Shown here: positions 1 through 8,500 of the stretch, in pieces
Layout: the number at the start of each line of letters is the position of its first letter
How positions within the stretch are numbered: position 1 is the first letter of the stretch
NCBI GenBank assembly: GCA_039184055.1
Contig: JBCDBH010000092.1
Coordinates: 1 to 17,217, forward strand
Direction of reading: 5' to 3'
DNA: 17,217 nucleotides
Source of the DNA: JBCDBH01 sp039184055
Lineage (GTDB): Bacteria > Acidobacteriota > Thermoanaerobaculia > Multivoradales > J023
Translations under genes and position numbers: made by a program
Notes under the pieces: generated by a model
Databases searched by the model: none
What the model was told of the DNA's origin: nothing
Seen by the model: only the letters and a program-made list of their open reading frames with translations

Positions 1-1230
1 ATCGAGAGCGCCGGGACGACGGTGCTCGGCACCGGTACCGCGTTCGCGGCCGAGCTCCGAGTCGGTGACACCATCCGCGCGGCGGGGGAGACGCGGCGCA
101 TCATCGCCATTTCGTCGGCCACCGAGCTCGAGCTCGACGAGCCTTTTCTCGCCGCTGGGCTGCCCCTGGGCACGGGCTTCGACATCGCCCGGACACTCAC
201 CGGCACGGTGGAGAGTGTCGGCAGTCTGGTCACCGGCACCGGTACCGCTTTCACCACCGAGCTCAGCGTCGGGGATCGGGTCGATGCGGCCGGCCAGGTC
301 CGTACCGTGACCACCCTGACCTCGGACACCGAGCTCGGTCTCGATACTCCGTTCACCCCGGATGCGCCGGCCGGCACCACGCTATCGAGGTTGCGGACCG
401 GGATGGGGACGGTGAGCAGTGCCGGCACCACGATCACCGGTGGCACGACGTTCTTCACCACGGAAGTTGCCGCTGGCGACCGGATCGTCGCGCTCGGGCT
501 CACCCGAACCGTGAGCAGCGTGGTGTCGGACACGGAGCTCGTGGTCGACGACGATTTCTCGCGTGATCTGTCGGCCGGCACCACCCTTTCGACTCCGGCG
601 ACCCAGACGGGAAGCGGGACGGTCGAGAGCACGGGGGTGACGCTCACCGGCAGGGGCACTTCCTTCACCACCGAGCTCTTCGTCGGCGATTTGGTGCGAG
701 CGAACGGGCAGACACGCAGGGTGGTCGCCATCGTGTCGGATACCGAGCTCGAGCTCGACGCCGCGTTCGTGCCCAACCTGGCGGTGACGACCGGCTTCGA
801 CGTGCCCGCCTTGCAGGCCGGTGGAGGTACGGTCGAAAGCGCGATCACGACTCTCACCGGTACCGGCACCACGTTTACCGACGAGCTCGTCGCCGGTGAC
901 GACATCACCGCCGCTGGACAACGACGCGCCGTGGTGTCGGTGGTGTCGGATACCGAGCTCGAGCTCGATCGCGCGTTCGATCCCGAGCTCGCCGCCGGTT
1001 CGTCCTTCGCAATCGCCGCGACGCAAGCGGCGAGCGGCACCGTGTCGACCGACGGTACGACGCTCACCGGTAGCGGGACCGCCTTTACCACCGAGCTTCA
1101 GGTGGGAAGCATCGTGATCACCGCCGCTGGGCAGCGTCGAACGGTGGCACGCGTGTTTTCGGACACGTCGGCCGAGCTCGACGCTCCCTTCGGCCTGCCT
1201 CCGGGCACGGGATTTTTGCGCCCTGGAGCC
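1..1230 (+). repeat. Six tandem ~210-bp coding repeats (GTGT-F-GD beta modules)
   Basis: Module starts (the Thr of the TV[ES]S motif) fall at about 205, 409, 619, 829 and 1039; one further module occupies 1-204, and the last one ends near 1230. Spacing is 204, 210, 210 and 210 bases. The consensus reads TVES-x-GTTLTGTGT-x-F, then TEL-x-VGD-x-I, then AAGQ-x-RTV, then VSDTELELD-x-[AP]F, then AAGT-x-F. Similar GTGT-F-GD modules occur in phage tail and fibre proteins and are probably small beta-barrels, an identification made from memory. Neighbouring copies are close at the DNA level: bases 733-758 and 943-968 are an exact 26-base match offset by exactly 210, which points to fairly recent duplication. 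The array runs off the left edge, so the copy number is a minimum. Confidence 0.9.
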
Positions 1231-2883
1231 CAGCTGCTGCCACGGGTTCCGGGACAGACCGCGGCGGTGTTGCCGTCGACGTCGACGGCCTTGCGTCAAT
1301 TCCTCACCACCGATCCGGTGGTCTTCGAGACCATGCACCCGGTCGAGCTCTACCAGGCACACAACGAGATCCCGATCTACACCTGGGGCTCACCCGAGTA
1401 CGCCCTACCCACGGGTACGACCCGCACCGCGCTCGCCGGCTCGTTTCCGAACCTGCGGGTCGGTGACGTGATGATCTTCGAGGAGGTCAGGGGACGTGAC
1501 ACCGGGCTCGCCGAGGATGTCGATCCGATGCGTCGTCACGTCGTACGGCTGACCAGGGTGAGCGCCGCCGAGGACCCGCTCGGTGACGATCTGCAAGATC
1601 CACCCGTTCCGGATCCGCTCACCGAGATCGAATGGGACGCCAGCGACGCGTTGCCTTTTACCCTGTCGATCAGCAAGGTCCTCGAGGACGGCTCGGTGAT
1701 CGCCGATATCGCGGTCGCGCGCGGCAATATCGTGCTCGCTGATCACGGGCGGGGCGTCGCGCAGGTGGACGAGCCGCTGGTCGCCACCGACGGGCGGTTT
1801 CGTCCCCGTCTGGCCTACCCCGATCTCACCCACCGCGTGCCGTATGACCATCGCGCCGCGGTCGGTCGACCGGCCGACGTGGCGTTCGCGCAGAGCACCG
1901 AAGAGGCGCTGCCGGTGATCGACCTGCGTGACGATGAGCGCGTGTGGCACCTACGTCGGGACCTTTTGAACAGCGATCGTTTCGCCGCCGATTTCGTGGT
2001 CGAGATGCAGAACGACGGTCAGGCCGTGTTGCGATTCGGTGACGGCACGCTCGGACGCGCGCCCCGACCCGATACCGAGCTCGTGCCGCGCTACCGCATC
2101 GGTCGGGGCGTGGTCGGCAACCTCGGCGCCGAAAGCCTGGTCCATCTGGTGAGCGATATGGCGCCACCGGTCACCGAGGTGTGCAATCCCCTGCCGGCGG
2201 CTGGCGGGCGTCGACCCGAGACCCTCGCCGATGTCCGCCGTGCCGCGCCCGGTCGTTTGATCGCGCTCGAAGCGAATACCAACGCGCAAGAGCTCGCCGA
2301 CCTGCTCGCCGAGCATCCGGAGGTTCGTCGCGCCGCCGCGCAGCTGCGCTGGACCGGGAGCTGGCACCGTCTGGTGGTGGCGGTCGAACGTCAGGGGGGT
2401 GGGGAGGTCGATGCCGCTTTTCAGGCCGAGCTCCGCACCTTTCTCGAGGACTATCGACTGGGTGGTTGGGAGCTCACCGTCGAGCCACTCGCCTATATCG
2501 GGCTCGACATTCTCTTCACCGTCCTCGTCACGCCGGTCGCGGTCGCGGCGGCGGTCGAACGGCAGCTGCTCGAGGTCTTCAGCAACCGCATTCTCGATGA
2601 CGGCAGCCGAGGTTTTTTTCATCCCGACAACTTCACGTTCGGTGAACCGGTGTATCTGAGTCGAGTCATCGACACGGCCATGGCGGTCGACGGCGTCCTG
2701 GCGGTCGACACCGACGACACACCCCCACGGCTCAGCCGTTTCCGTCGCTTCGGCGAGCCGTCGCGTGGTGAGTTGGCGGCTGGTCAGATTCGTCTCAGCG
2801 GTGCCGAGGTGGCTCGGGTCGACAACGATCCCGACGCACCCGAGAACGGTCGGATCGGATTCTTCATGGAGGGCGGTCGATGA
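1..2883 (+). CDS. gpJ-like baseplate wedge protein with beta-module array (5' partial)
   Basis: The frame is open from base 1, and the repeat pattern is already running there (codons 2-7 read ESAGTT, the start of a module). The true start therefore lies upstream, and the GTG at 22 is not a start. Codons 1 to ~410 are six tandem ~70-residue beta modules. Codons ~411-960 are a baseplate-J-like region recognised from family memory: FETMHPVELYQAHNEIPIYTWG-type motif split by proline/glycine turns near nt 1327-1390, ARGNIVLADHG near nt 1717-1749, FGDGTLG at nt 2035, GFFHPDNFTFGEPVYLSR near nt 2610-2660, and the C-terminal DNDPDAPENGR...MEGG ending typical of 'putative baseplate assembly proteins'. 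By analogy with P2 gpJ and T4 gp6 it forms the baseplate wedge ring. It overlaps the next gene by ATGA, so the two are probably co-translated. In the family the FETLHP-type motif is usually preceded by a short segment, so the module array looks like an internal enlargement; the N-terminus that would prove this is outside the window. Confidence 0.
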   Translation: MESAGTTVLGTGTAFAAELRVGDTIRAAGETRRIIAISSATELELDEPFLAAGLPLGTGFDIARTLTGTVESVGSLVTGTGTAFTTELSVGDRVDAAGQVRTVTTLTSDTELGLDTPFTPDAPAGTTLSRLRTGMGTVSSAGTTITGGTTFFTTEVAAGDRIVALGLTRTVSSVVSDTELVVDDDFSRDLSAGTTLSTPATQTGSGTVESTGVTLTGRGTSFTTELFVGDLVRANGQTRRVVAIVSDTELELDAAFVPNLAVTTGFDVPALQAGGGTVESAITTLTGTGTTFTDELVAGDDITAAGQRRAVVSVVSDTELELDRAFDPELAAGSSFAIAATQAASGTVSTDGTTLTGSGTAFTTELQVGSIVITAAGQRRTVARVFSDTSAELDAPFGLPPGTGFLRPGAQLLPRVPGQTAAVLPSTSTALRQFLTTDPVVFETMHPVELYQAHNEIPIYTWGSPEYALPTGTTRTALAGSFPNLRVGDVMIFEEVRGRDTGLAEDVDPMRRHVVRLTRVSAAEDPLGDDLQDPPVPDPLTEIEWDASDALPFTLSISKVLEDGSVIADIAVARGNIVLADHGRGVAQVDEPLVATDGRFRPRLAYPDLTHRVPYDHRAAVGRPADVAFAQSTEEALPVIDLRDDERVWHLRRDLLNSDRFAADFVVEMQNDGQAVLRFGDGTLGRAPRPDTELVPRYRIGRGVVGNLGAESLVHLVSDMAPPVTEVCNPLPAAGGRRPETLADVRRAAPGRLIALEANTNAQELADLLAEHPEVRRAAAQLRWTGSWHRLVVAVERQGGGEVDAAFQAELRTFLEDYRLGGWELTVEPLAYIGLDILFTVLVTPVAVAAAVERQLLEVFSNRILDDGSRGFFHPDNFTFGEPVYLSRVIDTAMAVDGVLAVDTDDTPPRLSRFRRFGEPSRGELAAGQIRLSGAEVARVDNDPDAPENGRIGFFMEGGR
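2868..2873 (+). promoter_or_regulatory. Shine-Dalgarno for second gpJ-like gene
   Basis: GGAGGG lies 6 bases before the ATG at 2880, inside the last codons of the upstream gene. With the ATGA stop/start overlap it supports this start and translational coupling. Confidence 0.7.
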
Positions 2884-5561
2884 GCGATCCGCGCGAGAAC
2901 CTCGAGATTCAGCTGTGCGACGATCGAGCCGAGGCGTTGAAGGAGATTGTCAATCCTCCCGGGCTGCGATCGCTCGACTATCGCATCGGCACGCGCGCGA
3001 GCTTTCTTCGTCGGATGCTCGCCCAGATCGCTCTCGAGACCCTTCCCGACGGGCCCTTCGCCGGCACACGGCCGCTCGCCGGACTCTCCACCCGTGAGCT
3101 CGACGACCCGGCGGTCGCCTTGCTCGACACCTGGGCCACCGCCGCCGACATCCTGACCTTCTACCAAGAGCGCATCGCCAATGAGCACTATCTACGCACC
3201 GCGATCGAGCGCCGGTCGATCCTCGAGCTCGCCCGCCTGGTTGGGCAGGAGCTCGGGCCGGGCGTATCGGCGAGCGCATTCTTGGTGTTCAGCGCCGAGG
3301 ATGCACCGGGCTCGCCGGAAGAGGTACGGGTGCCACGGGGCACCAAGGTGCAGAGCATTCCGGGGCAGGACGAGCTGCCCCAGACCTTCGAGACCGACGA
3401 AGAGATCGTGGCGCGCAATACCTGGAATGCATTGCGTCCGCGTCTCGGTCGAGACCTCGAGCTCGATGGCGCCAGCACGCTCTATCTGAGCGGGATCGAT
3501 ACCCTGGTCGCGGCGGGTGACAGCTTGCTCTTCGTCGTCGAGGCACCCGCGACCGGCGTGGTGCTCGAGACACGCACCGCGGTGGTGCGCGAGATCGTCA
3601 CCGACGCCGACCGCGACATCAGCCGTATCGAGTTGGCCAGCCCGCTCACCTGGACCCACCGCGACGTGCTCGATCTGTCGCTCACCGAGCGCTTCGCCGC
3701 CACCAAGGTCTTCGCGCTACGCCAACGCACACCGTTTTTTGGTCACAACGCCCCGCGGTACGGCTCGTTGCCTAATGACGACGTGGTCAAGGACGATCCG
3801 TACAGCTCGGCGGATCCAGCCGCCAATTGGGATGTCGGGCGGACCGTCTGGACCGATTCACGTGGCGCGCTGTACAGCGACGGTAGCGATCCGCTGCAAC
3901 CGGTGGTCTTTCTCGAACGCAAGATTCCCGAGATCGTCGCCGGTAGCTGGGTCGTGCTCAGCGGCTCGGCGCTGGTCGCCGGCGACGGCTCGACGGTCAC
4001 CTCGGCCAGTCCGCAAACCGCCGTCTACCAGGTGCTCGGAATCACCGAGGCGACCCGGGCCGACTATGCTCTGAACGGTGAGTCCACCGGGCTCGCCCTG
4101 GCGCTTCCCGACGGCACGCCGTTGCCGCCGCTGACCCTGATCGGCAGCCGGGTCGAGAGCAGCGACGAAAACATCGACCTGATCAACTTCGATGTTCGCC
4201 AGACCACCGCGCTGGTGGTGAGCGAAGCACTCAGCCTGGCCGAAGAGCCGATCACCGCGCCGTTTCCCGACGAGACGGTCGATTCCGGACGCGGCATTCT
4301 CACCCTCGACACCGAGATCACCGGTATCGGCGCGGGTCGTCTGTTGGCGGTCAGCGGCGAGCGGCCCGACGACACCAGCGGCACACGCGAGACGCGAATC
4401 CTCCTGCTTCAGGACCTCGACAACGAGAGCGATCCGGGGCATACCCGCTTGCTCTTTCAGAGTGGGCTCGAAGCGGGTTTCTTTGTTCGCGACTCGGTCA
4501 CCGTCAACGCCAACGTGGTGCTGGCTTCGCACGGCGAGACGGTCGCCGACGAGCCGCTCGGCTCGGGCGACGCCGAGACCCCGAACCAGAGCATGACGCT
4601 CAAGACGTTGCCGCTGACGTTTCTCTCGGCGCCCATTCCGGGAGGCACGCAAGACACGCTCGAGGTCCGGGTCGATGGGGTGCTGTGGCAACGAGTCGAC
4701 ACGCTCTTCGCGCAGGCCGCCGAGGATTTGGTCTACACCCTGCGGATCGACGACGACGGCACGACCCGGGTCCAGTTCGGTGACGGCATCAACGGCGCGC
4801 GGGTGCCGAGTGGTGAAGAGAACGTCGTCGGCAGCTATCGCAGCGGCACCGGTCTGGAAGGCAATGTCGACGCCGACAGTCTGCAGCTGCTGCAGACGCG
4901 ACCGCTCGGTATCGCCGAGGTGACCAACCCTTTGCCGGCTTCGGGCGCCGCGCCCCGTGACGATGTCGAGCAGGCACGCGCCAACGCGCCGGTCAACGTA
5001 CGCACCCTCGGTCGCATCGTGTCGCTGTCCGATTTCGACGACTTCACGCTCACGTTCGCCGGCATCAGCAAGGTGCGTTGTCAGCGTCTCGCCGGCATCC
5101 ATCTCACCGTCGCCGGTGTCGGTGGCGCCGCGGTGACCCCCGGTTCGTCCCTCTACGACAACCTGTTCCGCGCCATCGAGGTGGCGCGCTTGCCCGGGCC
5201 ACCGCTCACCCTGCAGAGCTACGAGCCCCTGCCGGTGCGGATCGAGGCGCAGATCGTCGTCGACACTCGCTTCCGCAGCGAACAAGTGCTGGCGGCGGTC
5301 GAAGCCGCGATCGAGACGACGTTCGCCTTCGATCAGCGTGACCTCGCGCAGCCGTTTTACGCCGCCCAGGTGATTCCGGTGATGCAGGCGGTACGCGGTG
5401 TCGAGGCGGTCGATCTCGATGCGTTCTATGTCGGCGATACGCCAGGCATCAGCTCTCTGCTCCAGGCGCGTGAGGCACGGCTCGAAGGTGGCCGGATCCG
5501 TCCGGCGCAGATGCTGCTCGTCGAGCCCGGTACCGTGACCTTGAGAAGAAGGACGCCATGA
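2880..5561 (+). CDS. Putative baseplate assembly protein (gpJ-like, TIGR02243-type)
   Basis: This 893-residue protein matches the 'putative baseplate assembly protein' family as I know it. Family-typical stretches are NPPGLRSLDYRIGTRASFL near residues 22-40, DDPAVALLDTWATAADILTF near 76-95 followed by YQERIANEHYLRTAIERRS, VPRGTKVQSIPG near 149-160, and FGDGINGARVP at 633-643. It belongs to the Baseplate_J/gp6 group that polymerises around the central spike and controls sheath triggering. It is paralogous to the gene before it: both have FGDG-x-x-G, a GNL/GNVDA-x-SL stretch, NPLPA and a late V-x-x-VD segment. Unlike both neighbours it has no repeat array and a normal family length. It overlaps both neighbours by ATGA (2880-2883 and 5558-5561). 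The ATG at 2880 has a good ribosome binding site. Confidence 0.93.
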   Translation: MSDPRENLEIQLCDDRAEALKEIVNPPGLRSLDYRIGTRASFLRRMLAQIALETLPDGPFAGTRPLAGLSTRELDDPAVALLDTWATAADILTFYQERIANEHYLRTAIERRSILELARLVGQELGPGVSASAFLVFSAEDAPGSPEEVRVPRGTKVQSIPGQDELPQTFETDEEIVARNTWNALRPRLGRDLELDGASTLYLSGIDTLVAAGDSLLFVVEAPATGVVLETRTAVVREIVTDADRDISRIELASPLTWTHRDVLDLSLTERFAATKVFALRQRTPFFGHNAPRYGSLPNDDVVKDDPYSSADPAANWDVGRTVWTDSRGALYSDGSDPLQPVVFLERKIPEIVAGSWVVLSGSALVAGDGSTVTSASPQTAVYQVLGITEATRADYALNGESTGLALALPDGTPLPPLTLIGSRVESSDENIDLINFDVRQTTALVVSEALSLAEEPITAPFPDETVDSGRGILTLDTEITGIGAGRLLAVSGERPDDTSGTRETRILLLQDLDNESDPGHTRLLFQSGLEAGFFVRDSVTVNANVVLASHGETVADEPLGSGDAETPNQSMTLKTLPLTFLSAPIPGGTQDTLEVRVDGVLWQRVDTLFAQAAEDLVYTLRIDDDGTTRVQFGDGINGARVPSGEENVVGSYRSGTGLEGNVDADSLQLLQTRPLGIAEVTNPLPASGAAPRDDVEQARANAPVNVRTLGRIVSLSDFDDFTLTFAGISKVRCQRLAGIHLTVAGVGGAAVTPGSSLYDNLFRAIEVARLPGPPLTLQSYEPLPVRIEAQIVVDTRFRSEQVLAAVEAAIETTFAFDQRDLAQPFYAAQVIPVMQAVRGVEAVDLDAFYVGDTPGISSLLQAREARLEGGRIRPAQMLLVEPGTVTLRRRTP
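5548..5553 (+). promoter_or_regulatory. Shine-Dalgarno for gpI-like giant gene
   Basis: GAAGGA ends 4 bases before the ATG at 5558, within the end of the preceding gene. It supports the annotated start, which also overlaps the preceding stop as ATGA. Confidence 0.65.
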
Positions 5562-8500
5562 GCCCGATCACGCCACCTCCACCGCCGCCGCCGGCGTCGC
5601 CACGTGCCGAGCGTCTCTACCAGCGCTTGCCCCAGGTCTATCGTCAGCGCGACCTCGAGAACGGGCAGCCGCTGCGCGCCTTGATGGCGATCATGGAGCG
5701 CGAGCTCGACTGTCTCGAAGACGACATCGACAGGCTCTACGAAAACGCCTTCATCGAGACCTGTCAGGACTGGGTGGTGCCGTATATCGCCGAGCTCCTC
5801 GGCGTGCGGACCCTGGGTACAGGTGGGCTTTCGGGCGCCAATCCACGCACCCAGGTGGCGAGCGCGATCGACTATCGGCAACGCAAGGGCACGCCGGTGG
5901 TGCTCGAACGCACGGTGTACGACGTGCTCGGCTGGTTCACTCGGATCGTCGAGTACTTCGACTTCCTCGCCCACACCCAGAACGTCAACTTCCCGCGTCC
6001 CGAGCGTGGGGGCACGTTCGACTTGCGTCGGGTCGGCGAGCTGACCTCACCCGGTGATCCGTTCGCCGAGCCGATCATCTTTCGCAATGTCGACGTGCGA
6101 CGGATCGCGTCCGAACGAGGCCGCTTCAACATTCCCAATCTGGGCCTGTTTCTGTGGCGCTTGGCAAGCTTCGGGGTGACGTCGACCGCCGCTGCTGGAC
6201 CGGCGGCGGAGCAGTACCACGTCGATACCCTGGGGCGAGACCTCCAGCTTTTCAACCGACCGGTGGTGCCGGACGAGATCACCCGGCGGAGCGAAGAACA
6301 CCACCTGCCGGTGGCCATCCGACTCGACGCCTTGGCGACCAGCCCGGCGTTCTACTACGGGGCCGGAAAGGCGATCGAGATCGAGGTCGGTGGGGTCGCC
6401 ATACCCGTCGAGTCGATCGTGGCGCGTGACCTCGCCGATTGGGATCCGACGACCGATCCACGCCCGGTCGATCCACCACCCGCGCTCACCGTCGACCAGG
6501 TGGCGATCGACCCGGTGCTCGGCAGGATCGTCTTCGGCCAGGTGCCGTCTGGCGCCGTCCGGGTGTCGTATCACTACGGCTTCGCGGGGCCATCGGCGGG
6601 TGGGCCTTACGATCGCAGCGCCACTCTGACCGAAGAAGGCGCCGCCGAGCTCGTGCTCACGGTGTCGAAGACCGGTGACCTGACTTCGCTCCCCGACGCC
6701 ATCGCGACCTGGGATGCCAACGGCAAGCCGAATACCGTCATCCGCGTCGCCGACAGCGAGGTCTACGACGAGGACGTCGACATCGAGCTGCCGGCGACCG
6801 GTTGTTTGGCGCTCGAGGCCGCCGACGGGGTGCGGCCGGTGCTTGCGCCGTCGAGCTTTCGCGTCGTCGGCGCGAGCGCCGAGAGCGAGCTGATCATCAA
6901 CGGTTTCTGGATCGACGGCACCGTGGCGCTCGAGGAAAACCTGCGTCTGCTCGTCACCCATTCGACCTTGGTGCCACGCGCCGCGCGCAGCAGCCTGAGC
7001 CACACCGGTGATGCGTCCGAGCTGCGTATCTGTGTCACCTTCAGCATTCTCGGCGCGGTGGGTGGTTTGCCGAACGATCTCGCCTCGCTGGTGGTCGAGG
7101 ACAGCATTCTCGACGCGGCGAGCGGTGGGGCCACGCCGACCCCGGCGTTGGTGTCGGGCAACCTGACCAGTGTCACCATCCGCGAGCAGCTCATGCTCGT
7201 GGCGGCGCAGGGTGGTACCTCGGCCACCCTCGAGCTCGACGTGCCGGTCGATAGCGCCGCGGCGGCGAGCGCGCTCACCACCGCGCTCACCGGGGCTGGT
7301 TTTGCCGGTGCGTCGGTCGTCGATCTCGGCACCCGGCTGCTCGTCCAGCCAGGAAGCGGCGGCGCGCCGATCGACTTCACCACCTCGGGCGACGATCGTA
7401 CAGCCGCCGAGCTCGGGCTCACCACGCCACCCGCCCGCACGGTCGAAGGCTTGTTTTCCGATCGTCATCAGCCCGCGTTCGTGCCGTTCGAGCAGCCGGT
7501 GATGCGGGTCACTCTCGACGGGATCGGACCGCTCGTCGTTACCCTGGCGGAAACCCCGAGGGTCGATACGGTTGCCGCCTTGCTCCAGGACGCGCTACGC
7601 GCGGCCAGTGACGAACAGACCTTCCGCAACGCCGAGGTGACGCAGCTCGCCGGCGCCGGTTTGGCTCCCGAGCCTTTGCTCGTGGTGCGGCCCGGGGTCG
7701 AAGGTGACGCGGTGATCTTCGCCGAGGCGGCCGGCATGACCGCCGCCTTGCTCGGCTTGGCTCCAGAGATGGCGCAGAGCCCCGCGTCGTTCGAGCTGGC
7801 GTTGCCGACCCAGGTCGACGGCGCGTTGTCGGAGCCGCTGCCTCATCCCGCCGCGACCAATCTCGGTTTCAACGTACCGCGGCTCGACATCACGGTAGGT
7901 ACCGATCCGGTCGCGACGCTGGCGCTGACGACTCTGCCGTCCAGCGTCGCCGAAGCGGCGACGGCGCTCGATGATGCCGTGACCGCCGCCTCGTTGCCCA
8001 CTCCGGTCACCGTTACCCAGGTCGGGCAACGCTTGCTGATCGCGGATCCGGCGGATCCACGGACTCTGATTGCCTTCGCAACGGCCGCCGCCGACAATTC
8101 CACGACCCCACCGACCCCGGCCGATCTCCTGACGGTGGGGGATCTACGGCTGCTCGTGTCGCCGGCGCAGCTCGTGCGAGGTCGTCTATCCGGTGAGCTG
8201 AGCAGCCTGAATCTGCCCGCGCCTCAGGTCGCGGCGACCATCGACGGCGAGTCCCAGACGGTCGCTTTCGACAACGTGCCCACCGATCTCACCTCGGCGG
8301 CGGAAATTCTCCAGCGTGGCTTGCGTGCCGCGTCGACGTCCTTGCCGTACGCCCAGGCACGGGTGGTGGCGTTGTCACGGCAGCTGTTGATCGTTGCCGG
8401 TAAGAACGATCCGACCGTTGCCCCCGTCGCGGTCAGCTTTGCCGACGCCACCGGCGACCCGACCGCCACCGAGCTCGGTCTGACCACCGGGACCACGCTC

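Noticed and set aside
22..24. GTG as the true start of the first gene
   Set aside because: The same frame is open to base 1 and already encodes the preceding residues of a repeat module, so the gene begins outside the window.
124..966. Palindromic GAGCTCGAGCTC at 124, 745 and 955, looking like a spaced operator
   Set aside because: It encodes the ELEL part of the TELELD motif in register with the protein repeats, so coding duplication explains it.
382..1362. Long antisense open frame opposite the first repeat array (326 codons)
   Set aside because: It mirrors the GC-rich tandem repeats on the other strand, has an Arg/Gly/His-rich composition with no domain, and competes with a clearly recognised gene.
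3858..5285. 475-codon antisense open frame opposite the second gpJ-like gene
   Set aside because: It is a GC-driven shadow of a strongly recognised baseplate gene, with no plausible protein content.
6047..7468. 473-codon antisense open frame and similar long minus-strand frames up to 13192
   Set aside because: The plus-strand frame has continuous family motifs and repeats; these are complementary-strand artefacts of high GC.
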